NCBI GenBank assembly: GCA_036426205.1
Contig: CM071571.1
Location: 110,751,174 to 110,815,173 of the forward strand
Source: Ascaphus truei
Taxonomy: Eukaryota > Chordata > Amphibia > Anura > Ascaphidae
DNA: 64,000 nt
Direction: 5' to 3'
Position numbers and translations under genes: made by a program. Below, one piece after another: positions 11,471 through 22,798 of the stretch; the first letter of the stretch is position 1, and every line of letters starts with the position of its first letter. A model generated the notes under the pieces. It did no database searches. It worked only from the letters and a program-made list of their open reading frames with translations, and was not told the origin of the DNA.

Positions 11471-14400
11471 CCCCAGCAGGAGATACCAGCCCCCTAAGGA
11501 GGAAAGTATCGCAGGAAGTAGCTGGTCGGCGGAGCCAAAAAAAAAGAAAAGGAAGACAGCAACGCTGTTAAGTTTTCCTCTGCTACTCTGTGAGAACTGC
11601 TGCCCCTATCCTAAGGTATGCCTAGGAACGGGTCTGACTGTATCCAAAGTATATTTTTTCTGTCTTTTTTCTGTCTTCTCTTCAAATACTTTCTGGATAA
11701 GCAACCCGGCTATCTGAACAAGTTCTACCCCTACACATGCAGCACTTACACCTGAGGTCAGACTCCAAAAGATTGTTCACAGTCCCAAGGTTCAACAAGG
11801 AATCCGTCACTCCTCTTCTCTTATCATGCACCTCATGGCTGGAACAACCGACCAGATACTGTGTAAACCGCCACCAGTATAAGTAATTTTAAGACTTCAT
11901 CGTTTCACATATAATTTTTCTATAACAGTTACTACGTCCATCATCTATATCTCTAACTGTACTGAAATATCTGTAATTGAATGTAAACCTCTGTTCTCAT
12001 TAAATGTAACCATGTATTGTCATCATAACTCTGTGCTCACGACAATTGAAAACGAGAGGGCTCTCCAATGTATTATTTCGTGTAAAACATTTTATAAATA
12101 TAATAAATAAAAGTATAAAGGCATTTTTAAGTAAAGAAAAGTAGCATCTTTTGCTGACCATGTCAATAGGAATTTCAAGGGAAGCTGTTTGACCAACTAA
12201 GGCCACTATTCAATATGTTGTGAAGCATAGTCCTTGTGCTGAGAAGACTTAAGCTCTATTCAATTGAACAGGACTAAAATCTTCTACAGCTTGGGAAAAA
12301 TGCTTCACTGCAGGTGCCTAATATTAATTAGTCACCTGTATGTCATTCACATTGCCTGTTTTACATTTAATTATAATTACTATTATTAAAGCAGCTACAG
12401 TATCCCATTGTTTTTTGGGGTTTTTTTCAAAATTTTTTTTTTTTTTTTTTTTAAATATTTTTTCCTTTATTGGTGTCAGACAGCGTATTGGTACATGTTA
12501 CAAGACATTGGAAAACGAGCCAACACAGGAATACGGCACGGTACATGTTACATAGCATGGGAGGAGTTGATGACACACAATAGTCCATTTTCCCATTTTC
12601 AGTGGTGAAAAAGAGAGGGGATGACGAAGGAGGGGTGGATAGTTGGGAAAGAATTGGAAAGAGGGGGGAGGGGGGGGAGGGAGGGCGCGGTGGGGAGCTT
12701 TGGGGTTCGGAGGTCGGGGAGTTAGTCCTGCGGTAAGTTTAGAGATAGTCAGGGCGCCTGATCCGGCCAAGGTTCCCAGGTTGAGTAGAATTGCGGCATT
12801 TTTTTGTCTCAGCATTGCGTTAGTCTTTCCATACCCATAATTCCATCTATCCTAGTGACTACACGTTCTTCTAGAGGGGCTTTGATTTTCTTCCAAGCCG
12901 CAGCTACGCAGCATCTGGGCGTTAGGATCGCTGCCGTGAGTCTGGCTATAGGGGTGGGGAGGTCGTCGGCTGGTTTTCCAGCACGTAGGTCGGGGGGGTC
13001 CAGGGGTATTCAACATCCAGGGTCTCGGTCAGAGGCCCTGGATGGGTCCAGAATTTTTGATTAGGGAGGGGGGGGTGTCAGTGTTCGTTCATACAACCTG
13101 ATTGTTGTGGGTGGGGGGGGGAGGGGGGCCTCCGCAGCAGTCCTTGTATAGTTGTGTCTATTCGGAGTCCTGGATCTCCGGTCTCGGAGTGGTCCTCCCC
13201 GAGTTGAGAGTCTGGAGGGTTTTGACCATCGGGAACGTGGAGAGAGGGCTTGTGGAGCGCAGCCGGATGCGTGCTTCTCTGGTGGCTGGATCTCCGCGGG
13301 TTGCGTTGCAGTTGTGGTTCCCTGGGCATCGGGGGGAAAACGTGGGGGGGTAAGTAGCGGGGTACTTGATTTGGGGGGGGTGGGGTCGAGGGGGGGGGTT
13401 AGGATAGGGGGGTTAAGGAGGGATGGCGGGGGGGGGGGGAGAGGGACCGGTGTAGGGAGAGAGGGGGGGGGGGGGGCGGGCAGGTGTCCTGGAGTGAGGT
13501 GTCTGTTAGGAGAGTCCCTGTCTCGCGTCCCGGAGTCGGGCTCCTCGGGTTGGGGCCCGGGATGATAGTCTCATTCGTAGAGATCGCGGAGGACGGCTTC
13601 TGAGGAGCTTGGGGAGGGCGACGGGTGGTGCTTGCTCTACGCTGGTGTCTGGAACTCGCGGGTGCAGCTTGGTTCTCTTGGATGGGGGGAAGCGGGGGAA
13701 GGTAAGTGACGATATTTGTGTTTAGAGGGGGGGGGGGTAGGGGGTGAGGGAGGGGGGGTGGATGGGGATGGAGGGGGGATAGGGGGGGGGGAGGGGGGAG
13801 GAGGATGGGGGGGAGCGGAGGAAGGGGGGGAGAGGAGAGGGGGGGAGGGTCAGGGTTAGGAGGGGGGGGCAAGGTTTGTGGGCAGTTGTGTTGGGGTTGT
13901 AGGGTCCATGGGGACTCTGTTTTGAGGGTTTTGGTGGTAGTTATTTGCTTCGGTCTTTAGGGCCTCTGGGTCTACAAGGGACGTCTGTGAGGGCGTCCTG
14001 CAATTTGCTGAGTTCCAGCAGGCAGCGGGGACATCTGGATTCACAGAAGTCGCTGACTAGCCAGTCTCTCCGATACTCGGGGGGTTTCTTGGGAGGCCGT
14101 CTCCGACGTCGCATCTGTGTGGGGACGTGTGTTCTTCGTGAAGGAGGGGGACCCCTAATGCTTTTAGGAAGTCCTTTGCATCTTCAGGGGCGGACACTGT
14201 GTGGTGGCGGCCATTGCGGGAGCACTACCAACTTAAAGGGGAAACCCCCAGCGGTATTTAACCCTTGGTCTCTGAGTGAGGGGGGGTAAGTGGACGCATC
14301 GCATTTCTTTTACTTATCGTTAGTTGGGAGAGGTCATTGAAAAGCTGGATTTGCACACCATCCATTGTCACGGAGGTAGATCTCTGGCAGCCATCATGAT

Positions 14401-14707
14401 GCGTTCCTTTGCGGAGTAGCGTGCTTCTAAGCACCACATCTCTGGACGGTTGGTGGTCGTTGACTTTGGCCCAGGGCTCTGTGGGCTCGGTCGTGTGCAA
14501 ATCATGGTCTGATAGGTCGGGGACAAGCTGTAGGAAGAGTCTGCGGAGGTAAGTTGAAGTTCCTCGGTTGTGTGAGTCTTCAGGGATATTTTTGAGGCGG
14601 ATGTTTGCCTCTTTCCCTATTTTCCCAGATCCTCGAGCTTGCTTTGCATGTCGCGGATCGCATCCCCGCATCTTAGCACTTCTCGTGGGTCTCTGCTGAT
14701 CATTGTA

Positions 14708-14752
14708 CGGAGCGGACAGAGGACCTAGAGGTGAAAATGGAGGGAATTACAA
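14708..14752 (+). repeat. Duplicated L1 ORF1 segment at the palindrome centre
   Basis: Forty-five bases starting GGAGCGGACAGAGGACCTAG match 10,209-10,253. They form the spacer between the two arms of the inverted duplication and repeat in direct orientation the L1 sequence just outside the left arm. Confidence 0.85.
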
Positions 14753-15423
14753 ATGAGCAAGCAGAGACCCACGAAGAAGTGCTAAGATGCGGGGATGCGA
14801 TCCGCGACATGCAAAGCAAGCTCGAGGATCTGGGAAATAGGGAAAGGAGGCAGAACATCCGCCTCAAAAATATCCCTGAAGACATCACACACGAGGAACT
14901 TCAACCTTACCTCCGCAGACTCTTCCTACAGCTTGTCCCCGACCTATCAGACCATGATTTGCACACCGACCGAGCCCACAGAGCCCTGGGCCCAAAGTCA
15001 ACAGACCCCAACCGTCACAGAGATGTGGTGCTTAGAATGCACGCTTACTCCGCAAAGGAACGCATCATGATGGCTGCCAGAGATCTACGCTCCGTGACAA
15101 TGGATGGTGTGCAAATCCAGCTTTTCAATGACCTCTCCCAACTAACGATAAGTAAAAGAAATGCGATGCGTCCACTTACCTCCCACCTCAGAGACCAAGG
15201 GGTTAAATACCGCTGGGGGTTCCCCTTTAAGTTGGTAGTGCTCCGCAATGGCCGCCACCACACAGTGTCCGCCCCTGAAGATGCAAAGGACTTCCTAAAA
15301 GCATTAGGGGTCCCCCTCCCTTCACAGAAGAACAACCGTCCCCGCACAGATGCGACGTCGGAGACGGCCTCCCAAGAAACCCCCCGAGTATCGGAGAGAC
15401 TGGCTAGTCAGCGACTTCGGTGA
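14731..15423 (+). pseudogene. L1 ORF1 C-terminal half (RRM-like and C-terminal domains)
   Basis: An open frame of about 230 codons encodes the conserved part of L1 ORF1p. First comes the end of the coiled coil (EDLEVKMEG is upstream in the same frame, then MQSKLEDLGNRERRQNIRL). Then the RRM-like domain with NIRLKNIPED and LDLHTDRAHRALGP-type residues (SDHDLHTDRAHRALGP). Then the C-terminal domain with FNDLSQLTISKRNAMRPLT, RWGFPFKLVV and the DAKDFLKALG end. ORF1p binds element RNA as a trimer and assists target-primed reverse transcription. The frame is intact here, whereas the N-terminal half is displaced to 9,903-10,253. The L1 transposase-22-type assignment is secure from these motifs. Confidence 0.88.
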
Positions 15424-16430
15424 ATCCAGATGTCCCCGCTGCCTGCTGGAACTCAGCAAATTGCAGGACGCCCTCACAGACGTCCCTTGTAGACCCAGAG
15501 GCCCTAAAGACCGAAGCAAATAACTACCACCAAAACCCTCAACGAACGAGAGTCCCCATGGACCCTACAGACCCCAACACAACTGCCCACAAACCTTTGC
15601 CCCCCCTCCCTACCTGCTACCCTGCCCCCCCTCCTTCCTCTCGCCCCCCTTCCCTCCCTCCCCCGCCTCCTCCTCCTCCCCCTCTCCCCCCCCGCTATTC
15701 CCCCTCTCCATACCACACCATCCCCCCTCCTCACCCCTACCCCCCCCCCCCTCTAAACACAAATACCAGTCCTACTTACCTTCCCGCTTCCCCCCGATGC
15801 CAAGAGAACCGAAGCTGCACCCGCGGAGTTCCAGACACCAGCGTAAGCAACAGCACCCGTGCCACTCCCCAAGCTCCTCAGAAGCCGTCCTCCTCGCGAT
15901 CTCTACGAATGAGACTATCACCCGGGCCCCAACCCGAGGAGGCCCGACTCCGGGACCGGAGAAACAGGGACTCTCCTAACAGACACCTCACTCCAGGGAC
16001 ACCTGCCGGACCCCCCCCCCTCTCTCCCTACACCGGTCCCTCTCCCCCCCCCGCCATCCCTCCTTAACCCCCCCTATCCTAACCCCCCCCCTCGACCCCC
16101 CCCCCCCCAATCAGAGTACCCAGCCTACTTACCCCCACGTTTCCCCCCGATGCCCAGGGAACCACAACTGCACCCGCGGAGATCCAGCCACCAGAGAAGA
16201 ACAGCATCCGCGCTGCTCCACAAGCCCTCTCTCCACGTTCCCGATGGTCAAGAACCCCTCCAGACTCTCAACTCGGGGAGGACCAACTCCGAGACCGGAG
16301 ATCCAGGGACTCTCCGAATAGACACAACTATACAAGGACTGCTGCCGGAGGCCCCCTCCCCCCCCACCCACAACAATCAGGTTGTATGAACGAACACTGA
16401 CACCCCCCCCCACTCCCTAATCAAAAATTC
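15424..16430 (+). repeat. L1 inter-ORF region: C-rich, with an internal tandem duplication
   Basis: A frame encoding a very proline-rich stretch (15,600-15,760) reflects C-rich sequence and probably not a real protein. The segment around 15,790-15,960 (CCCCCCGATGCCAAGAGAAC, CACCCGCGGAG) is repeated with divergence at 16,140-16,330 (CCCCCCGATGCCCAGGGAAC, CACCCGCGGAG), a period of roughly 350 bases. In an autonomous L1, ORF2 endonuclease and RT would follow ORF1; they are absent here. Confidence 0.6.
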
Positions 16431-16435
16431 TGGAC

Positions 16436-17060
16436 CCGAATCCAGGGCCTTCTGACCGAGACCCTGGATGTTGAGATACCCCTGGACCCCCCGACCTACG
16501 TGCTGGGAAAACCAGCCGACGACCTTCCCACCCCTATAGCCAGACTCACGGCAGCGATCCTAACGGTCGCCAGATGCTGCGTAGCTGCGGCTTGGAAGAA
16601 AATCAAAGCCCCCTCTAGAAGAACGGTAGTCACTAGGATAGATGGAATTATGGGTATGGAAAGACTAACGGCAATGCTGAGACAAAAAATGCCGCAATTC
16701 TACTCAACCTGGGAACCTTGGCCAGGATCAGGCGCCCTGACTATCTCTAAACTTTACCGCAGGACTAACTCCCCGACCTCCGAACCCCAAAGCTCCCCAC
16801 CGCCGCCCTCCCTCCCCCCCCTCCCCCCTCTTTGTCCAAGTCGTTCCCAACTATCCACCCCTCCTTCGTCATCCCCTCTCTTTTTCACCACTGAAAATGG
16901 GAAAATGGACTATTGTGTGTCATCAACTCCTCCCATGCTATGTACATGTACCGTGCCGTATTCCTGTGTTGGCTCGTTTTCCAATGTCTGTAACATGTAC
17001 CAATACGCTGTCTGACACCAATAAAGGAAAAAATATTTAAAAAAAAAAAAAAAAAAAAAT
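16436..17060 (+). pseudogene. L1 ORF2 C-terminal remnant, 3' UTR and poly(A)
   Basis: A frame gives PPTYVLGKPADDLPTPIARL, then AAAWKKIKAP, then MERLTAMLRQKM and FYSTWEPWP, which is the extreme C-terminus of an L1 ORF2 of a different subfamily from the 1-8,309 array. It is followed by a C-rich 3' UTR, AATAAA at 17,021-17,026, and an A-rich tail (17,037-17,060). Because ORF1 precedes it and the endonuclease and RT are missing, the whole element (9,794 to 17,060, ignoring the inverted insert) is an ORF1-only L1 deletion derivative. Confidence 0.75.
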
Positions 17061-18060
17061 TTGAAAAAAAACCCCAAAAAACAATGGGATACTGTAGCTG
17101 CTTTAATAAATAGTAATTATAATTAAATGTAAAACAGGCAATGTGAATGACATACAGGTGACTAATTAATATTAGGCACCTGCAAGTGAAGCAGTTTTCC
17201 CAAGCTGTAGAAGATTTTAGTCCTGTTCAATTGAATAGAGCTTAAGTCTTCTTCAGCACAAGGACTATAGCTTCACAACATATTGAATAGTGGCCTTAGT
17301 TGGTCAAACAGCTTCCCTTGTAAATTCCTATTGACATGGTCAGCAAAAAGATGCTACTTTTCTTTACTTAAAAATGCCTTTGATACTTTTATTTATTTAT
17401 ATTTATAAAATGTTTTACCACGAAATAATACATTGAGAGAGCCCTCTCGTTTTCAAGTATGTCGTGAGCACAGAGTTATGATGACAATACATGGTTACAT
17501 TTAATGAGAACAGAGGTTATACATTCAATTTACAGATATTTCAGTACAGTTAGAGATAATATGATTATGGACGTATGTAACTGTTATAGAAAAGATTAAT
17601 ATGTGAAACGATGAAGTCTTGAAATTACTTATACTGGTGGCGGTTTACACAGTATCTGGTCGGTTGTTCCAGCCATGAGGTGCATGATAAGAGAAGGAGG
17701 AGTGACGGATTCCTTGTTGAACCTTGGGACTGTGAACAATCTTTTGGAGTCTGACCTCAGGTGATAAGTGCTGCATGTAGTAGGGGTGAGGAACTTGTTC
17801 AGATAGCCGGGTTGCTTATCCAGAAAGTATTTGAAGAGAAGACAGAAAAAAGACAGAAAAAATATACTTTGGATACAGTCAGACCCGTTCCTAGGCATAC
17901 CTTAGGATAGGGGCAGCAGTTCTCACAGAGTAGCAAGAGGAAAACTTAACAGCGTTGCTGTCTTCCTTTTCTTTTTTTTTTGGCTCCGCCGACCAGCTAC
18001 TTCCTGCGATACTTTCCTCCTTAGGGGGTGCTGGTATCTCCTGCTGGGGCTGAAAGCCCA
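17061..18060. other. No recognisable gene (within palindrome arm)
   Basis: A+T-rich sequence between the L1 poly(A) and the Penelope relic. I see no supported coding region, only short open stretches also present in the left arm. Confidence 0.4.
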
Positions 18061-18069
18061 GTGTACAGC

Positions 18070-18800
18070 AGCTCAATAAGATTAATACTTAGCCCTCTGG
18101 AAAAACTTTTTGTGGGGTCTTTATCCAGAGGGTTATAAAATGTTCTATCATTTAAAAGTCTTAGATTTTCTGCTACGTAGTCCTCAGTTTTTAAGATGAC
18201 TATTCTGCCCCATTCTGCCCCCCTTGTCAACTGGTTTGACCATGATCTCCCATATTGATTAATTCCCTCACGGCCTTCTGTTCGTTCTGGGTGATGTTAT
18301 TAGATGTATTATTTACATGTAAATTATCTAGGTCTTGCATTACCAGATCGACAAATGTGGTAATATTAGCATTAGTTTCCAAGTTTGGTCTGATTTCTTA
18401 GAGTGGTCTGTGGTCCTTCACCTGGGGTTTTATCACTTACCTCAAGAAGAGAGATTGGGGTATTAAGATATGCTAAACAAAAGACAGAGAACCAGAATTC
18501 TACATCCAACAGGACAATTCATATAGCTAAACACTTATCTGTTTCCTCATAAATGAGGGTCACAGTTAAATTCTTTGGCCAAAGCATTTGTAAGCTTGGA
18601 GACCATGTCAAGATGTGCCCTCTTTTTCTGCAGGTCCTAACAAGTCCTATTAAGAAAATCTAGCTCTTTGAAGTCTTGGTCATCAATTCCGAGACTGGTT
18701 GACATTAATTTCTCCCTTCTTGAGACATGTTTGTGGAGGAGCATTTTTGAGCAAAAAGGTTTATGTCTTTAACAATGTCTAATAAAATAAAAAATGACTG
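18070..18800 (-). pseudogene. Penelope-like element RT, N-terminal relic (right arm copy)
   Basis: Reading on the minus strand with frameshifts gives NITQNEQKAVRELINMGD, the lysine-asp-lysine-gly-gly box (from about 18,240), then VILKTEDYVAENLRLLNDRT followed by FYNPLDKDPTKSF. This is the conserved start of Penelope-like reverse transcriptases, in which a K-P-x-D-K-G-G box is followed by a D-Y and a T-Y/F-x-x-L-x-x-D-P-T segment. The palm motifs and GIY-YIG domain are missing, so it is 3'-truncated. A hammerhead-like motif lies upstream on the same strand at 18,862-18,902, the position expected for the element's 5' terminal repeat. Confidence 0.7.
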
Positions 18801-18861
18801 TCAGTGCAAAGGACAGGCCTTAAGAAATAGTATTCAGATGATGCTTATTAAGTTCAACTTC

Positions 18862-18902
18862 AGTGAGGTTTATGACCCTGATTTTAGAGTCTTCATCAGT
18901 GC
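18862..18902 (-). ncRNA. Hammerhead-ribozyme-like motif, copy d
   Basis: On the minus strand: CUGAUGA plus A, stem GACUC pairing with GGGUC (loop UAAAAUCA), then AUAAACC in place of GAAAC. Core C3-G8 is canonical. It is a palindrome-arm duplicate of 10,636-10,674 and sits just upstream of a Penelope RT relic on the same strand. The changed GAAA box suggests it is inactive. Confidence 0.5.
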
Positions 18903-19288
18903 CCTTTATCGGGTTAATTTTGAGCTTTTTGGTGAACTATGGTTAAATCATTGGTTTTGGTGTGCGGAGCCTATGGTATTTTGGTATTATGTGTCTCACT
19001 GGGAGACAAGAGGTTAATTTATACGGTGGATGTTTTAATGTTCACATGAGTTATTACGTTAATAAAATGTGCTGCGGCCTTACCACTGCTGTACCCTTAT
19101 GTGTCATGTGTGAATTATTGGTTAATAATGTAATATGGTTAAGTTAAAGGGTACGCATCATACAGTTCCCTTAGGTAACAAACACAATGTGCTCCTTACA
19201 CAATTTAGACAGACTTTTAACTTTTTTGACAAGAAAAAAATTATATCGACTCCAAACCTACACATTTAATAGGGTTTCAAAAACCTCT

Positions 19289-20020
19289 CTAGATAATAAG
19301 GTGATGCTTTTAACAAACCCCTGATCTTCAAATGTATTTGTTGGTATTAATTTGTTTCTAAGTCTTTTTCGAATATTTTTTTCTTACAAATAGATCTTTG
19401 GGCTTAAAATATCTCATTTCAATTTGACCCGTTTAGTTAACACATTTTTGTACACTTTAAGAGATGTTATAGACTAGAGTCATGACTCAGTTTTTATTTT
19501 TTATCTCTCTGTTCTACCTGTAAAACTTATTGTATGATCCAACTCCCAGGTGAACTCACTCATCTGTAAAAAAACAAAAAGAACCCATAATGATATGCAT
19601 AATCAAAGACGCAGATGAAAAAAAGGAACTTACTGTAATAACTTTGTGACAGAGTGCCTTGTTAGGAATGGTTATAACACCATATAGAATACACACATCC
19701 AAAGGCAAAAACAATATCCACTCCAAACCAACTGATTAAACTTGGGTCCAAAATCCTCACTAGATAATGCTATGTACAGTATGATTCCCTATGTGTATCT
19801 GTTGCTGCAATGAATTTTTGGAAAGTACAGATAGTAGGACTTACTGTCTGCACAGCCAAGGCTGAAAAAGCTTTTAAAATGTATTAATACTGTATATAGC
19901 TCATATTTATTCGGATGTTTAATCTTTTACATCACCATTTGTAGGTTTTACCATTACTCCACTTTTGTATATACAGAATATACTTTTTATATGTTGCCAA
20001 TGTGTTTATATTTATAATTA
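19289..20020. other. No recognisable gene; short diverged direct repeat
   Basis: A+T-rich. A segment with ACTCCAAACC...CCTC.CTAGATAAT at 19,247-19,300 recurs with divergence at 19,712-19,768. Nothing else is supported. Confidence 0.4.
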
Positions 20021-20260
20021 TGTATCCAGGTCCCCCTTGGTCCCCCCTTACCTTGATGTGGCTCCGGGAAAAGGGGGAGGTTGTGGCTGGCTGCGGAGGC
20101 ATGCGGGTGCCGCTGGCGAGATATGCGGACAACCGGCGAGTATAGGGAGCTGCAGGCGGTCTGAGTGGCGACCGGGTCGCCAGAGCTCCTCGGAGGGACA
20201 CCGGTTAGGGTGCCACCATTTGGATTTGCAGCGAATGCACATAGATAACTTGCGCATACA
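20021..20260 (+). repeat. 5' LTR (at least its first 240 bases)
   Basis: Direct repeat partner of 22,601-22,796. It begins TGTATCCAGG. The right boundary is uncertain because the 3' partner is cut off near a G-run at 22,799. Confidence 0.6.
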
Positions 20261-20727
20261 CAGTACGTTTGCGCACAGTGGCCATCTTAAGTATAGGCTC
20301 CGCACAGGTACTATATGTCCCAGCAGCCCCAGGGGCTGCTAGATACGTGGCGTAGCACAGCCAATAGGGTCCCTGAGATCACGACCAGCTATATGGATAC
20401 ATTTGGCACGCTCCGCACACCACGCCAGTCGGGACAGAGAATAGTGAGGAGGTGTTCAGAGTGCCAGTGGCCCCTGAAATAGGCCAGAGACCCCCATAGG
20501 TCCCAACTAGGCCTCAACTCCCGTCAGGTTGTGGCTGCTGCAGGGAAGGCCCATAGCTAGGGACACTTCCCCCAGTATCTGCATATAGTGAGGGTACAGC
20601 ACGCCAGCGACAGACGCCACGCGGTGCAAAAGGCCTGCAGTTTGGGACCAGACCCAGGTCTATAGTGAGAGACTCTTAAATGTGAGACACTCCAGCGGGA
20701 ATTCACCCCACTCAGAGGTGGACGCCT

Positions 20728-21500
20728 TCGTTGGATCAGATGGATCCTTGTGTCAGTCAGCGGTACCCGGGTACTGGAGTGCCTGGGAAGGCACAGTACC
20801 AGATGCGTGATCCGGTGGCTGGAGCTATACGTCAGGCCATCCACCAGAGCGACCCCTCCTGGGCGAAGCGTGCCCCTACTGATGCAATTGCGATCATAAT
20901 GAGGGAATGGAACAAATTCCACATAGAGCGTGGCCTCCTCTACAGGATTGTCCCCTGCCACAATCACCCCGACCGGAGACAGTTGGTTCTGCCCAAAAAC
21001 CTGCAGTATCATGTCCTATGGTCCCTGCACGATGACCACGGATACCTGTGGGTAGATAAGACATTTGGACTAGTGAGGGACTGATTCTTCTAGCCAAAAA
21101 TGCGAGAGTCTGTAGATCACCATTACCGGAAATGCCTGAGGTGCATCCAGCGGAAAACTCTGCCCACACGTGCAGCCCCAATTGGTCACCTTAAAAGCTC
21201 CGGCCCCATGGATCTAGTCTGCATGGACTTCTTGTGCATATAGCCCGACTCCAGAATCATCGGCAACGTGCTGGTGGTGACTGACCACTATACGCGGTAC
21301 GACCAAGTGTTCCCTACCAAAGATCAGAAGGCGATAACGGTGGCTAAAGTGCTGTGGGATAAATATTTTGTCCACTACAGGCTGCCAAATCGGATGCACT
21401 CTGAACAGGGAAGAGACTTTGAGAGAAACTTATCAAGGAGCTTCTCCACTTGCTCAATATACAGAAGTCTCGGACCACCCCATATCCTCCGGAGAGGTTC
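20728..21500 (+). pseudogene. Ty3/gypsy integrase
   Basis: The first frame (20,731-21,084) gives MREWNKFHIERGLLYRIV and then QLVLPKNLQYHVLWSLHDDHGYLWVDKT, the start of a gypsy-type integrase with the histidine part of the HHCC zinc-binding domain. The CC part follows as HHYRKCLRCIQRK near 21,120. The catalytic core continues with GPMDLVCMDFL (first catalytic Asp region), VLVVTDHYTRYDQVFPTKDQ (second Asp) and YRLPNRMHSEQGRDFE, where an N-x-x-H-S-D/E-x-G box would hold the next catalytic residues. A stop interrupts at 21,241-21,243. Integrase inserts the cDNA into host DNA; this copy is dead. Confidence 0.85.
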
Positions 21501-22590
21501 AGCTGAACCCTGCTTGACATTATGGGCACCCTAAAGGGCTCCCAGAAAGCCGAATGGAGCAAGCACATTGAAGAGATGGTGCATGCATACAACTGCCCAG
21601 GCTCGAATCCACAGGGTTCACACCGTACCTCATGATGTCCAGGCGAAAGGCATGTCTGCCTGTGGACATCTGTCTGTGGGTATCTACCGACGGGGTACCG
21701 AACACAACACAGTACAAATATGTGATACGGCTCCAAGATAGTCTCCACAGCGCGTACCAGCTGGCAGAGAAAGCCGCCATCAGACTGAATGAGGGCAACA
21801 AGTGACGATATGACCACAAGGTCCATGGAGATGCCGTTCTCCTGCGAAATCTAGGAGTCCCCGGCAAACATAAGCTGGCGGACCATTGGCGTGAAGCTCC
21901 CTTCGAGGTAGAGTCCCAGATGCCAGGCCTCCCTGTCTACCGCATCCGAGACATGATGGTATGGTAAAGGTCTGGTACTGTAACCATTTACTGTCCATTG
22001 CTCAAGTAGGAGAAGATGACCCTGAACCAGAGACAGTAATATTGGCCAGTGAGCCAGAGGGGTCAGACGAGAACTAGGAGTCTGGGATTGAACCTAATCA
22101 GGATCCTATGGAAGGACCCTCTTCTAGCACAAATGGAGATCGATGGGCACCTCACGAATGAGCAACAGTTAATGGGCCTGTGTCGCATGTACCCACCCCA
22201 GTGACTTGAACAAGCCGCCCTCTGGAGCCCAGAAGTCACAGCTTTGTACCACTAAGAGACTTTACAGAGACAGTTGCAGCCCCTATGACAGAGTCAGAGC
22301 CTCAAGCCCACGATCGCTACTCCCTAGAGAGGGACACAGAAGAAGTACTCCGCAGGAGCTAGCGAGTGAGGCGTCCTCCCACTTGAGTGGCCTATGATTC
22401 ATTAGGGGCACCCCACTATGAGTCTCAGCAGCTAGTTTGGAGCTAGCTTGCTTCTTTCATAAATATGTTTACGGAATTGCTAAATCTTGCTTAGAGTCTG
22501 CATCCGATAAATTGTATCTCTGTATGCATTTTCCATTATATATGTGTTATGGTTATGTTGTGCCCAAGCAGGGATGTTGGTTTCTTCACC

Positions 22591-22600
22591 AGGGGGAGGA
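22591..22600 (+). other. Polypurine tract
   Basis: AGGGGGAGGA immediately before the TG that opens the 3' LTR. This is the standard primer position for plus-strand synthesis in LTR retrotransposons. Confidence 0.7.
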
Positions 22601-22798
22601 TGTAGCCAGGTTCCCCTTGGTTCCCCCTTACCTCAATGGGGCTGCAGGGAAAGGGGGAGGTTTCAGCTGGCTGTGGAGGCATGCGGGTGCGCCGGCGAGG
22701 TATGCGGACACCCAGCGAGTATAGGGAGCTGCAGCTCCTCAGAGGGATGCCAGTAAGGGCACCGCCATCTTGGATTTGCCACGCATGCACATAGATCA
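22601..22798 (+). repeat. 3' LTR (truncated)
   Basis: Begins TGTAGCCAGG and matches 20,021 onward. It stops at a 12-base G-run at 22,799-22,811, after which the sequence is unrelated. Confidence 0.65.

Larger units (their letters stand above)
10256..14704. repeat. Left arm of an approximately 9 kb inverted duplication
   Basis: Reverse complement of 14,753-19,288. The outer end begins GAGGTTTTTGAAACCC, matching GGGTTTCAAAAACCTC at 19,272-19,287. The inner end carries the start of the right arm in reverse. It contains, inverted, a Penelope fragment (about 10,640-11,460, plus strand), the L1 3' end with its poly(A) as poly(T) (12,430-12,452), the proline-rich inter-ORF region and the C-terminal half of ORF1 (about 14,258-14,671, minus strand). 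It differs from the right arm by many single-base indels, especially in C/G runs, and its ORF1 copy is frameshifted. Confidence 0.9.
14753..19288. repeat. Right arm of an approximately 9 kb inverted duplication
   Basis: Pairs with 10,256-14,704. It contains in order the L1 ORF1 C-terminal half, a proline-rich/C-rich region, the L1 ORF2 tail and poly(A) (to about 17,060), unknown sequence, and a Penelope fragment on the minus strand with a hammerhead-like motif. Homology to the left arm ends just after 19,287. Confidence 0.9.

Noticed and set aside
13399..15760. Proline-rich and glycine-rich open frames
   Set aside because: They arise from C- and G-homopolymers in the L1 inter-ORF region and its inverted copy.
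18560..18610. GGCCAAAGCATTTGTAAGC resembling ribozyme-like copy m
   Set aside because: It may be Penelope coding sequence read on the other strand, and no convincing stem precedes it.
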